IMG/VR virus record: IMGVR_UViG_3300042988_000480
Location: 1 to 20,764 of that record
Strand: one strand, 5' to 3'
Source of the DNA: a virus
DNA length: 20,764 nucleotides
Below, piece by piece: positions 7,324 to 15,562 of this stretch. Position numbers and translations under genes: made by a program. Below the pieces are notes generated by a model. It was given only the letters and a program-made list of their open reading frames with translations, had not been told where the DNA came from and made no database searches. The stretch's first letter is position 1. Each line of letters begins with the position of its first letter.

Positions 7324-9546
7324 TCACTTAGTCTCTAATGCTAGTAGTCTCTGCTCTAAGAGTGCCATGCGCCTCTCGTAGTCCTCGTGCTTTCTAAGTA
7401 GAGCATCGTTCTTACTTTCGAGTTCTACGTTCTTAGCTTCCAGGACCTTTACCTTATCCTCAACGACGCATAGAGCATCATTTATAAGGGATAAGTCCTC
7501 ACAAACAAGCCATAGAACATTATCAATATCTGCGACATCTACCTCAAGGAAGTCAACATCGTAGTGTAGTGCATCTACTGCTCTATGAACCCATCCGATG
7601 TAGGCACCGAGGTCAATACCTTCAGGCTGTCCATCAAGGCCATAGGATACTATCTCTTCAGGAGCTTCCTCTGCGAATAGACCTATGTTAGGCTTCTGGA
7701 ACTTCTTAAGAGTCTTGCAAGTTTCAATGTGCTTATAGATAGCATAGTCCTGCTCTGCCTGTCTTACCTCTAGGTCCTTTGCAGGTACCTGTTCTCCACC
7801 CGGTAGAGTACGCGGCCTATCATCCTCTATGGGGAACATTGCCTCATAGTGAGCAGGGTCATCTAACTCTACCTTTCTAGTCCAAGTATGCAAGGTCCTA
7901 TCAGCAACAGCCTTCCTGGACATATATCTAGCATGTCTATCTATATCGCTGTCTATAGGTCCTAGGTCGTTCTTGTACCTCTCGTTTGAGTGAGTATTCC
8001 AAGCATCTGCTATTGGGTCAGTGGTTGAAGTCTGAACTACATATATGACCCTATCTCCAGATGTTGTCTGGAACCTATTATAAGTCGCGCCATAGTAGTT
8101 ATTACCAGCGTGGGCATCATATATACCCCAGTTTGCGGAAACTGTGCCACCTGTACCACCAGTAGATATCTCTAAGCAGAATAAGTTAGATATAGTACCA
8201 GTCATATAGTATGGTACGATACGTAGACCATCGGCATATGTTGTTACCGGAGTCTCATCAGCATGTAGATTGTAGTGCCCGAAAAATGCCTGCTGTGCAT
8301 ATAGTCCTGAAAGTGTGCCAGCGTCGTCAGTAGCGGCGCCATTGTGATTTCGCATTGTTTCTGTATAGAATGAGTATATGTTACCGCTGTTGGTTACACC
8401 AGCACGTACCTCTGGGAAACAGGCTGAGTATATATTGTAATTTGTAACTGACGCGCTTGAGGTACAAACCGGCCTACCAGTTAGTGCAGTTCCTATTGTA
8501 CCAGCGGTATCGGTTAGAGTCCTAGAGGCAGAGAAATACCCTGCATCTGTGGATACATTTCCGCTACAAGCGATACCGGCTGCAACAGTCATGGCACCGG
8601 TAGTAGCAATCTTTAAGTCCTCCGAAGTAGTATCACCGGCAGAGAGTACCATAGAATCAGCAGTAGTCTTCCAGAGAGCCCCAACTCCGGTAGTACCATC
8701 CGCGTCTAGGAATACTACTTTGTTTGGTGCTGCTGCTGCGCCCTCATGAATAGCTAGAGCAAACGCTGATGCTGTAGTTGCTTTGGTTCCTAGGCTTACA
8801 TTGGCTGTCGGCATTATTATAGAGCCAGGAGTTGCGTTTGACGTAGCCTGCAAAGTTAGATTGTTAGACGCATCTGTTCCACCATATAGAGTTTGGCCAC
8901 CAGACCTTCCGTTTAGGGCGGCGAACTCTGATTCGTTTCTGCCGTCTAATAAATCTGCATTCAGGTTTGTAACCGCGGTTGTAGAAGCTATTACCAGAGG
9001 TGCTGTACCAGTTGCTACATCAGACTCAAGCTGGTTAGCTGTTACTTTATAGGCTCCGACATCCCAGTTAGCGGTTAGGGGTGTGCTGCCATCAGTCTTC
9101 ACGTATCCAGTTACTACAGCTGGATAAAGTTGTCTCCAAACTGCTGCCGTAGGAGTGACATCCTCTGCGATGAAAACCTTGTGTCCAGTTGTGTTAATCC
9201 ATAGGCTTCCAACAACGAATCCATCACCGGAGTCGTCATTTGCTGTTGGGTCCGAGGCAGAAGTGTAAGCACTAGAACCTTGAGGGTAAAGTGCTCTCCA
9301 TGTGGCTGTGCCTGACCCTACTGTCTCAGCGATGTATAAGTCGTGACCAGTTGTATCAAACCACATTGAACCGACGCTGTATCCATCTCCAGAATCATCA
9401 TTTACAGTTGGAGCAGAAGATGCTGCCCAATTGCACTTCGCAAAGGAAGCATCAATTGTATCCATATTTGTATTGATTACTGCAATATCAGCGGCATCTG
9501 CATAGCCGGGCTTCACTAAACTATTTCTTGTAGTAGTTGTAGACAT
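7324..9546 (-). CDS. tail fibre with C-terminal S74 chaperone domain
   Basis: 740 residues. At the N-terminus two tandem modules (46-88 and 100-142, 54-residue period) share PTxNDDSGDG, VGSxW, TTGH and W-R-x-LYP. A shaft repeat VTNLNADLLDG (192-202) and beta-rich body follow. From Ser520 (HSNERYKNDLG) the protein is an intramolecular chaperone of peptidase family S74: Ser520 and Lys525 have the five-residue spacing of the endosialidase Ser-Lys pair, and NIGLFAEEAPEEI and GAYIGWVHRAVDAL match later family motifs. Self-cleavage before Ser520 would release a 221-residue part ending in a long coiled coil. It lies, unusually, between the tape measure and hub genes. GAGGTGA precedes ATG. Confidence 0.85.
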   Translation of the reverse strand: MSTTTTRNSLVKPGYADAADIAVINTNMDTIDASFAKCNWAASSAPTVNDDSGDGYSVGSMWFDTTGHDLYIAETVGSGTATWRALYPQGSSAYTSASDPTANDDSGDGFVVGSLWINTTGHKVFIAEDVTPTAAVWRQLYPAVVTGYVKTDGSTPLTANWDVGAYKVTANQLESDVATGTAPLVIASTTAVTNLNADLLDGRNESEFAALNGRSGGQTLYGGTDASNNLTLQATSNATPGSIIMPTANVSLGTKATTASAFALAIHEGAAAAPNKVVFLDADGTTGVGALWKTTADSMVLSAGDTTSEDLKIATTGAMTVAAGIACSGNVSTDAGYFSASRTLTDTAGTIGTALTGRPVCTSSASVTNYNIYSACFPEVRAGVTNSGNIYSFYTETMRNHNGAATDDAGTLSGLYAQQAFFGHYNLHADETPVTTYADGLRIVPYYMTGTISNLFCLEISTGGTGGTVSANWGIYDAHAGNNYYGATYNRFQTTSGDRVIYVVQTSTTDPIADAWNTHSNERYKNDLGPIDSDIDRHARYMSRKAVADRTLHTWTRKVELDDPAHYEAMFPIEDDRPRTLPGGEQVPAKDLEVRQAEQDYAIYKHIETCKTLKKFQKPNIGLFAEEAPEEIVSYGLDGQPEGIDLGAYIGWVHRAVDALHYDVDFLEVDVADIDNVLWLVCEDLSLINDALCVVEDKVKVLEAKNVELESKNDALLRKHEDYERRMALLEQRLLALETK

Positions 9547-9557
9547 ATTTTCACCTC

Positions 9558-9587
9558 AATAAAATAGGCAGGCTTTGGGCCTACCTA
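9558..9587 (-). terminator. hairpin overlapping the tape-measure stop codon
   Basis: On the minus strand TAGGTAGGC and GCCTGCCTA pair (nine pairs, one G-U) around loop CCAAA, followed by TTTTATT. The TAG stop of the tape measure gene (9581-9583) lies in the left arm. It probably reduces transcription into the fibre genes; the T-run is short, so termination may be partial. Confidence 0.55.
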
Positions 9588-12500
9588 ACTTTCAGCCCTG
9601 CGCTCTGCCTTGTTCTGCTTACCATAGCAGCGCCTACTGCATCTGCTACTTTCTTTCCGTCCATGTAGATTGCATGAGTGTGCGCGCCACCAGATGGTGC
9701 ACCACCCATAATGTTCTGTATCATTCCTGGTAACTTATCAATAGGTACTATTGCTTCAGTTCCAGCTTCACCAACACCTACGATTGAAGGCTTACTAATG
9801 ATACCACCGTCTGCAAACCATCTAACTGAATGGCCTGCAATTCCGCTAGCTGTTCCAGCTTGAGCTGCTGCTGATGCTTGAGCACCCCAACCTGTGCCAT
9901 TAGCTATACCTGCTCCGCCTACGTACCAGCTTCCACCATATGCAGTCCTAGCCTGAACTCCGCCTAGGTCAGATACGCCTTTCTGAACCGCTTGGAGTTG
10001 AAGTAAAGTTCCAGATACGGCTTTGGCAGTTTGGTTATAAGCTATCGCGTATGGATTTGCCATAGCTGCTCCGCCTGCTCCGCCTGGTCCTCCACCCATA
10101 GTTTCAGAGAGAAGTACAGGTTGACCACCAGACATTCCAGCTGTTAGTCCGGCGAAGGTACCGTTTAGGTGCGCAGTTAAATTCTCATCGAATTTATTCA
10201 TGCTGGCTATATGAGACTCAGACCACTTAGTAAGACCATTGGTCACGTTCAGAGAGGATTGCTCCCACTTACCGCTCGTAGCACCCATCTTCTCCTTGAA
10301 GTCTTGTGCAGCTACGTTGGTCTTAGTTGTGTTCTCTGCCCTTATCTGTTCCATCCTCTCGGAATTTGCGGTCCACCTAGAGTTAGCCTCGTCCCACATT
10401 CCACAAGTAGCTGCCTCGGCTGCTAGCTTGTTATCATTTGCTAGCCTGGCTTGAGCATTTAATGTAGTTTGTGTCTGAGTCTGAACAGAAGATATCTGGT
10501 ACGCATTTCCAAGAGTAACGCTGCTGGCATCCTTAGCGGCTCCAATTGTAATGCCCTTAGCAGTAGTTGCTGCCCCTATTGTAACTCCCTTTACTTGAGT
10601 TGCTGTTTGGGCTGCGTCTATTCCACCAGGACGACCACTTGTAGGACCAATGTAGCTCTCTTGGAATAGGCCCTCAGTATGCTCCTGCATGTAGCCTAGT
10701 TCAGATATAGCTTCACAAAATCCTGCGCCCTCTGCGGATGCTTTTACTAATTCGCTGCTAAATTGCTTAAGGTTTGGAAGTATCCCGAATGGGTCATCGT
10801 TCTTAGCATTATATGCCTGCTTAGCTAGCTGTTCTGCGGATGGTGCTGCTGCGGCTACGGGTGCTGCGCTTGGATTCCAGTTGTAGAAGCTTGGAATAGC
10901 TGTGGTTGGCGCAGATATCATAGTCTGAACGCCTACATCCTTAGTTACTAACGGCTTAGCTTCAGTGCCATATGTCGGGTCTAGTAAAGACTTTGTCTTT
11001 GGTGTGCCACCTGTGTAGCCCTCAAGACCGTTTCCGCCATACATGTTTCCAGATAGACCCATCAAGTAGTTCTTACGAGCTACATCTGGGCTAAATCCAT
11101 AGGCGGCGTTGACATTTCCTTTATTCGTCTCATAGTACGAGAATGCATCCCCTAAAGACATGCCTTCCTTCGCGGCAGTCTTGAAGAAGTTATAAGGCTG
11201 CTCACCGGTCTTTAGGTCCTTTGCCATTGCATCGGTAATCTTCTTAGCGCCTTCGTCGGTAATGCCCATTTCCTGGTTACTCTTTCCAGTGACAGTCGCC
11301 AATCCGGAGTTTCCGCCAAAGATGTTTCCAGGGTTCCAGCTCTTAACAGGGTCCCAATTCTTAGCAGAATCAACCTGCTTGTAGAAGTCGTTAAGTTGAG
11401 TTTGAGCATTTGACGCGTCTACTCTAGGTAAGCTTATTGTTCCCACACTGACATACTTGTCTAAGCCAGGGACCATTTTAGCGATACCATTAATACCAGA
11501 GCCTAGACCATTTATAGCGGTTTCTGCGGCGCTTATTACACCGTTAATTGCAAGCCTAAAGCCTGCGTCTACTGCGCCTGCAATGGCTGTGCCCCAGGCC
11601 TTCGCTGACTCGATAGCTCCTGTTCCGAAGCTTACTACACTATCCCACTTACCTGATAGCCAGCCTTTTGCTGCGTCGTATATACCTCTTGCAACGCCTG
11701 CACCAAATTCTATTAGAACTGAGCCTGCTGAACCAACGAGGATTATACTTCCTATAATTGCGTCACCAATACTGATTGATGTTGCTCCAGCAATGAATGA
11801 GTTTGCTGCGTTTACACCCGCCTGTCGAACTGCACCCATATCTATACCATTGAATGCAGAGGTTACCCAATTAACTAGGTTTCCACCTAGAGAAGCTAAT
11901 GCACTCATGCCAGCCGAGAAGGCACCTGCTGCACTTGCAGCCCATGAACCCCAGGGGGCATTCATTAACGCATTTCCCATAGAGGCTGCTGCACCGGATA
12001 TTGCACTAACTGCATTCCCAAATAGGCTAGACCAGTCTATCTGTGAGATTCTATTTGCAGCATCGATAAACGTGGCTAATAATACACCGCTTATATTTGA
12101 CATCTGGCTCGTTATGCCATTTAGAATACTGCTAAAATCGAAGTTGGCTAAAGCAGTTCTTAATGTTTGTAATGCACCTGGGATGTCTCCAGCGAAAGCT
12201 TTGACTAAAACATCATTAAGCGTATATAAACCATCAGTTAATGGTTTAAGCATTGTGTCGCCAATTTCAGCACCGAAGTTCATTAGAATATTCTTCGTTC
12301 TATTTAACTGACCGTAGAATGTGTTGAGTGCTTTGTTGGCTTCTTCAGTGGCTCGCGTATTCTCTTCGTAAGACTTCCTAGACGTTTCCGCGTATTCCCT
12401 ATATGCTTCTATTACATTTGGTAGAGTAGCTGCCATGCTACGGCCATACGACCCAAAGAGGTCTCCAGCCATGTTGGCGCGCTCCATCTCGCTGGTAACG

Positions 12501-13360
12501 CCCTTTAATCTTTCACCGACTAAAGCGAATAAATCAGGTAACTTACCTTGTCTCACTGCGTTATCATACATCTGCGTGGTGATGCCTAACTTCTTCATAG
12601 CGGCGATTGACTGCTTAGAGCCACTGGTGAACGTGTCAAACATCGATTTCAACTGTGTCTTAGCTTCCTCAGGCTGAGTACCTATCTCTGCGAAAGCAGC
12701 GGTGAACCCGTTAACCTGGTCTATGCTAAGACCCATGTCATGTCTTAGACCTACGAAGGCTTCTGCGCCGCGAGCAATCTGTTCCTCACTGGCACCCGTC
12801 TCATCTGCCAGGACTGCTACTGCTGAACCCCAGCGCTCCATTCCTTCTGCATCTAATTTATAACCTGTCGCGACCTGGCTGAGATACTTGGAAGTAGTCT
12901 CCATTTGGCCGCCCCAGGCAGCGTTTACTTTGATTAATGACTCAGTGCCTTTTATTAGGGCCTCTTCTGATTCGAATAGACCTGTAGCAGCTAAGTCTGC
13001 TCCTGAATTGGCTATGTCTACCGTAGATTGCCCATATTGATTAGCTAACTCACGATAAGACTCTTTCATCCTCTTCTGAGCATCATCATTCAAGTTCATG
13101 ATTTTATTAACTCTCATGAACGCCTGTTCCTGGTCAGCTGCCCATTTAATCGAAGCTCCTGTTCCTAGAGCAGCGCCTGTAGCCATTACTTTGGCACCCG
13201 TTACTAGAGCACCACCAATGGCACCCCCGAGGGCACTGAATTTGCCCTCTAGGCGCTTACCCATAGACTCGGCTTCGTTCTCAGCAGCCTTTAGACCACT
13301 GGAAAAGCCACTCTTATCCAGGTCTAATTTGACTTGTAAACTGCCTACCTCATCCGCCAT
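9581..13360 (-). CDS. tail tape measure protein
   Basis: 1259 residues, the longest gene here. Residues about 95-310 match the PhageMin_Tail family (ADETGASEEQIARGAEAFVG, LSIDQVNGFTAAFAEIGTQP, AGDLFGSYGRSMAATLP). A hydrophobic segment near residue 530-555 (IIGSIILVGSAGSVLIEFGA) could cross the host membrane during DNA entry. Around residue 930 three short repeats occur (KGVTIGAA, KGITIGAA, SSVTLGNA). The end carries the usual FADGGIISKPSIVGVGEAGT and EAIVPI motif. Using the known rule of about 0.15 nm per residue, the tail would be near 190 nm. AGGTGATAC precedes ATG; the tail chaperone gene lies directly upstream, as expected. Confidence 0.93.
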   Translation of the reverse strand: MADEVGSLQVKLDLDKSGFSSGLKAAENEAESMGKRLEGKFSALGGAIGGALVTGAKVMATGAALGTGASIKWAADQEQAFMRVNKIMNLNDDAQKRMKESYRELANQYGQSTVDIANSGADLAATGLFESEEALIKGTESLIKVNAAWGGQMETTSKYLSQVATGYKLDAEGMERWGSAVAVLADETGASEEQIARGAEAFVGLRHDMGLSIDQVNGFTAAFAEIGTQPEEAKTQLKSMFDTFTSGSKQSIAAMKKLGITTQMYDNAVRQGKLPDLFALVGERLKGVTSEMERANMAGDLFGSYGRSMAATLPNVIEAYREYAETSRKSYEENTRATEEANKALNTFYGQLNRTKNILMNFGAEIGDTMLKPLTDGLYTLNDVLVKAFAGDIPGALQTLRTALANFDFSSILNGITSQMSNISGVLLATFIDAANRISQIDWSSLFGNAVSAISGAAASMGNALMNAPWGSWAASAAGAFSAGMSALASLGGNLVNWVTSAFNGIDMGAVRQAGVNAANSFIAGATSISIGDAIIGSIILVGSAGSVLIEFGAGVARGIYDAAKGWLSGKWDSVVSFGTGAIESAKAWGTAIAGAVDAGFRLAINGVISAAETAINGLGSGINGIAKMVPGLDKYVSVGTISLPRVDASNAQTQLNDFYKQVDSAKNWDPVKSWNPGNIFGGNSGLATVTGKSNQEMGITDEGAKKITDAMAKDLKTGEQPYNFFKTAAKEGMSLGDAFSYYETNKGNVNAAYGFSPDVARKNYLMGLSGNMYGGNGLEGYTGGTPKTKSLLDPTYGTEAKPLVTKDVGVQTMISAPTTAIPSFYNWNPSAAPVAAAAPSAEQLAKQAYNAKNDDPFGILPNLKQFSSELVKASAEGAGFCEAISELGYMQEHTEGLFQESYIGPTSGRPGGIDAAQTATQVKGVTIGAATTAKGITIGAAKDASSVTLGNAYQISSVQTQTQTTLNAQARLANDNKLAAEAATCGMWDEANSRWTANSERMEQIRAENTTKTNVAAQDFKEKMGATSGKWEQSSLNVTNGLTKWSESHIASMNKFDENLTAHLNGTFAGLTAGMSGGQPVLLSETMGGGPGGAGGAAMANPYAIAYNQTAKAVSGTLLQLQAVQKGVSDLGGVQARTAYGGSWYVGGAGIANGTGWGAQASAAAQAGTASGIAGHSVRWFADGGIISKPSIVGVGEAGTEAIVPIDKLPGMIQNIMGGAPSGGAHTHAIYMDGKKVADAVGAAMVSRTRQSAGLKVR

Positions 13361-13364
13361 TGTA

Positions 13365-13790
13365 TCACCTCTTGTTGGAAATCTTGATTAGCTTTTCTTT
13401 AAGTACTGTCTTCTTAGCATCGCGTTCCTTCTTACGTTTCGGAGTCTCCGGTAAGTATTTCTCCAGATTCTGGAACTTCTCTGCCAGGAAGGCACCTAGG
13501 AAATTAATGGTTTGCCAAGAGGAAGTAGTTACTATGTCCGCTTCGTGCCCGTTTCTATAGGTCAGGAACATATTGATTTCTGGAACCGTGAGTAAATAGG
13601 TATCAGTAGGTAGGACTCCGAGGGAGCACATCTCTTCGATGGCCCAATCAAGCGTCCACTCACTGGTCGCGGTTGGCCCCGCCTTTGACACCTGCTCTTC
13701 GAAAGCCGATACCTGCACGTACCGCACGACCAATGCTCTCCATGAGTGTATTGTGCTCCTTCTGGAAAGCATCCATAGCTTCCTTCTCAT
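13365..13790 (-). CDS. tail assembly chaperone, second frame (frameshift extension)
   Basis: This frame lies between the first chaperone frame and the tape measure gene and overlaps the first by about 130 bases, the layout of lambda G/GT genes. It is open from 13793, just after a TAG, to a stop at 13365. Relative to the first frame its codons start one base later, so fusion needs a +1 (or -2) shift. With a slip at UUU-C (13704-13701) the product would be 129 residues of the first frame plus 111 of this one, 240 in total. The likely translated part begins EEQVSKAG, has TSEWTLDWAIEEMC, and ends in a Lys-rich helix. Independent start at ATG 13790 is unlikely because its GAGG is directly adjacent. 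Confidence 0.75.
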   Translation of the reverse strand: MRRKLWMLSRRSTIHSWRALVVRYVQVSAFEEQVSKAGPTATSEWTLDWAIEEMCSLGVLPTDTYLLTVPEINMFLTYRNGHEADIVTTSSWQTINFLGAFLAEKFQNLEKYLPETPKRKKERDAKKTVLKEKLIKISNKR

Positions 13791-14088
13791 CCTCTATGAG
13801 CTGAATCTTCTCGGCGACAAAATCAAAGTGAGCCTGGAACATCTCGTTTACATCATCAATCGAGACCATGTCCCTCATCTTCGCGGCTCTCCTGGCACCA
13901 TTGATACCATGAGCAACCAATACAACCTCTTCACCGAGGTCGTATGGTGTGTCCGCGAGGGACCATACATTAACACGTGGGAATCCAAGCTGCTTGATTA
14001 TATTTTGGGCCGAAGTAAGCGCCATAATGTCAAAGCGGAGTTCGTAATCTGTGCCTGCAAGGTTGATTATTGAGTTCATGGGTTGCAT
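13660..14088 (-). CDS. tail assembly chaperone, short form (gpG-like)
   Basis: 142 residues, directly downstream of the tail-tube genes and upstream of the tape measure gene. It resembles phage tail assembly chaperones (TAC): a beta start (INLAGTDYELRFDIMALTSA), IIKQLGF, then a helical region (VVLVAHGINGARRAAKM) and a charged C-terminal helix. Such proteins coat the tape measure protein while tube subunits polymerise and do not stay in the virion. The short form ends at 13660; a fraction of ribosomes should shift into the overlapping frame to make the long form. GAGTGAT lies six bases before ATG. Confidence 0.8.
   Translation of the reverse strand: MQPMNSIINLAGTDYELRFDIMALTSAQNIIKQLGFPRVNVWSLADTPYDLGEEVVLVAHGINGARRAAKMRDMVSIDDVNEMFQAHFDFVAEKIQLIEDEKEAMDAFQKEHNTLMESIGRAVRAGIGFRRAGVKGGANRDQ
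13699..13704 (-). promoter_or_regulatory. candidate +1 slippery site UUU-CGA
   Basis: Read on the minus strand the first frame is GGC UUU CGA AGA; moving one base forward lets Phe-tRNA re-pair from UUU to UUC and continue GAA GAG CAG in the second frame. The same UUU-CGN arrangement is used for +1 shifting in influenza A PA-X. A weaker alternative is AAA-G at 13686-13683. Both are within the overlap window 13660-13793. Confidence 0.45.
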
Positions 14089-14117
14089 TTTAAATCACTC
14101 ACAATTAGGTATATAGT

Positions 14118-14147
14118 CTAAAAAATAATGACCTGCTTAAGCAGGTC
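14118..14147 (-). terminator. hairpin terminator after tail-tube gene 2, stop codon in loop
   Basis: On the minus strand GACCTGC-TTAA-GCAGGTC is a perfect seven-pair stem; the loop holds the TAA stop of the 332-residue tail-tube gene (14137-14139). ATTATTTTTTAG follows. It probably limits transcription from the highly expressed tube genes into the chaperone and tape measure genes. Confidence 0.75.
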
Positions 14148-15135
14148 GGTAATACAGTGGCCCGTCGCCCTTAAAGCTAAGGGTTTCCATGACCACGTTC
14201 TTCGGGTCGAATGTCCAGTCTTCGGTCTCTATGTATCCATAGCCTTCCATTCTAGTATCTGTTGAAGTACTAACGTACAGCATCAGAATTAGAGGAGTAC
14301 CATAGAGGGCATAGAAATCGTTGTAGTCCAAGCCACCAGCTAGCGCTAGGGGGTTGGTTGAATCTGCCATAAGTCCTGCTCCTGTGGAGCCAGAAGGAAG
14401 TATAGCTACTAATCCCAGAGCCTTTACGGCCGGGTCAGCGTTGAATGCAGCGAGCACCTGGAGAGCCGTTGAAGTAGCTGCGCCTGTGGCGTATGCCAGG
14501 GTGACAGTTACTGCATTGCCTGTGACACCGATAGTTAGTGCGCCATCGCTTCCAGGGTCTACTATCTCAACAGTCTTACTGTTTCCAGCAGTGCCACCTG
14601 GAACATGCCTGAAAGTCAGGTGTCCATTAAGTGCATCTGCGGTTGACGTTACCTCTGCTTGTGTAAAGACCATGAAGGAATCTACTGAGAGGCTGAAGTC
14701 TCTTAAGGTTGGGAACCTTCGAACATACGCGTCTCCGAGAAGTGGAACTTCTACCAGAGAAGGACCATTCGTAAGCTTTGAGACTGAGGCACCCATTACC
14801 TTTGTAATGGTGGTGAAATAGTTTCCAGAAGCGCACCTGACGACGTCAGAGCTTCCTCTGGGAGTGCTCAGGACAATTCTGCCGCCTGCGTACTCTACTG
14901 TGCCTGTCTGAGTTACGAAGTTGTTATCCCCACCAGAGTCATGCTGGAAAACAGGGGTTGTGCCCCTGTCCAGGTATCTCTTAGTTGGGTCAACTATCTC
15001 GTAGACTGTATACCGCTGGTAACCCATAGAGGTCATGTTGACCTCCTGCATAGCTTCATTGGACAAGGCTGCCACTGCACCTGAAGTCATGTACACGGCT
15101 GCCAAAGTCGGTACCATTGGGGCTACATCTACCAT
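14137..15135 (-). CDS. tail-tube protein paralogue 2, enlarged
   Basis: 332 residues. Two segments match the smaller upstream tail-tube protein: LTNGPSLVEVPLLGDAYVRR FPTLRDF at about 121-147 and YIETEDWTFDPKNVVMETLS FKGD at 301-324. It carries two extra parts: an N-terminal beta region of about 110 residues (YTVYEIVDPTKRYLDRGTTP, with GGRIVLSTPRGSSDVVRCAS) and an internal module at about 166-270 (VEIVDPGSDGALTIGVTGNA, TSTALQVLAAFNADPAVKAL, ALAGGLD). The internal module type is frequent in virion proteins as a surface beta domain. The protein may form the outer-decorated tube, or a tube end. It starts MVDVAP, like its paralogue, with AGGGGGG upstream. Confidence 0.75.
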   Translation of the reverse strand: MVDVAPMVPTLAAVYMTSGAVAALSNEAMQEVNMTSMGYQRYTVYEIVDPTKRYLDRGTTPVFQHDSGGDNNFVTQTGTVEYAGGRIVLSTPRGSSDVVRCASGNYFTTITKVMGASVSKLTNGPSLVEVPLLGDAYVRRFPTLRDFSLSVDSFMVFTQAEVTSTADALNGHLTFRHVPGGTAGNSKTVEIVDPGSDGALTIGVTGNAVTVTLAYATGAATSTALQVLAAFNADPAVKALGLVAILPSGSTGAGLMADSTNPLALAGGLDYNDFYALYGTPLILMLYVSTSTDTRMEGYGYIETEDWTFDPKNVVMETLSFKGDGPLYYRPA

Positions 15136-15153
15136 CTAAATATCCCCCCTAGC

Positions 15154-15546
15154 TTAAGCGTATACAAGTAGCGAATCGCCCTTCATTGAAACAGAAGCCC
15201 TAACGACTTCATTTGGGTCGAATGTATAGTTGATTGACTCAATGTAGACTGAGCCGGTAAGGGTGTGACCGCCGCCGATAGTGAAGATTACGGTCTTCTT
15301 AGCGGGGGTGTATATGTCAACGATGAGCTTAGCCTGTCCAGCATCAGTTGGGTCATATACCATGTCAAAGTCCATGCTCCAATCACGGATGGTTGGGAAC
15401 CTATTGACGAAGTTGTCTCCAAGTTCGGTAACATCTACGAGGGATGGACCGTTGGTAATCTTCACGTTGCTGGTGCCGTTAACTGCTGTGCCATCATAAG
15501 TCCAAGAGCTAGCTCCGCCTACTGCCTGTGGTGTAACATCTACCAT
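15154..15546 (-). CDS. tail-tube protein paralogue 1, compact
   Basis: I set the start at ATG 15546, giving MVDVTPQAV and 130 residues, because its paralogue also starts MVDV and GGAG lies nine bases upstream; starts at 15561 (TTG) or 15555 (ATG) would overlap that site. The product has the size and beta-rich pattern of minimal siphovirus tube proteins (GPSLVDVTELGDNFVNRFPT, YTFDPNEVVRASVSMKGDS). It lies after the tail terminator gene and before the larger paralogue. It should polymerise into the hollow tail tube around the tape measure. Confidence 0.75.
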   Translation of the reverse strand: MVDVTPQAVGGASSWTYDGTAVNGTSNVKITNGPSLVDVTELGDNFVNRFPTIRDWSMDFDMVYDPTDAGQAKLIVDIYTPAKKTVIFTIGGGHTLTGSVYIESINYTFDPNEVVRASVSMKGDSLLVYA

Positions 15547-15562
15547 ATTAATCATCTCCAAT

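Noticed and set aside
11457-12311. 284-residue plus-strand open frame
   Set aside because: It is antisense to the tape measure gene, is Pro/Ala-rich as expected from the opposite strand of Ala/Gly-rich coding sequence, and has no ribosome binding site or operon context.
13365-13790. Independent gene starting at ATG 13790
   Set aside because: The GAGG lies directly against the ATG, the first 30 codons overlap the chaperone frame, and the layout fits a frameshift product.
14354-14821. 155-residue plus-strand open frame
   Set aside because: Antisense to the second tail-tube gene; low-complexity composition and no start signal.
14137-15135. Contractile tail sheath protein
   Set aside because: Its conserved blocks match the small tail-tube protein next to it; the extra length is explained by an N-terminal and an internal domain, and no sheath motif was seen.
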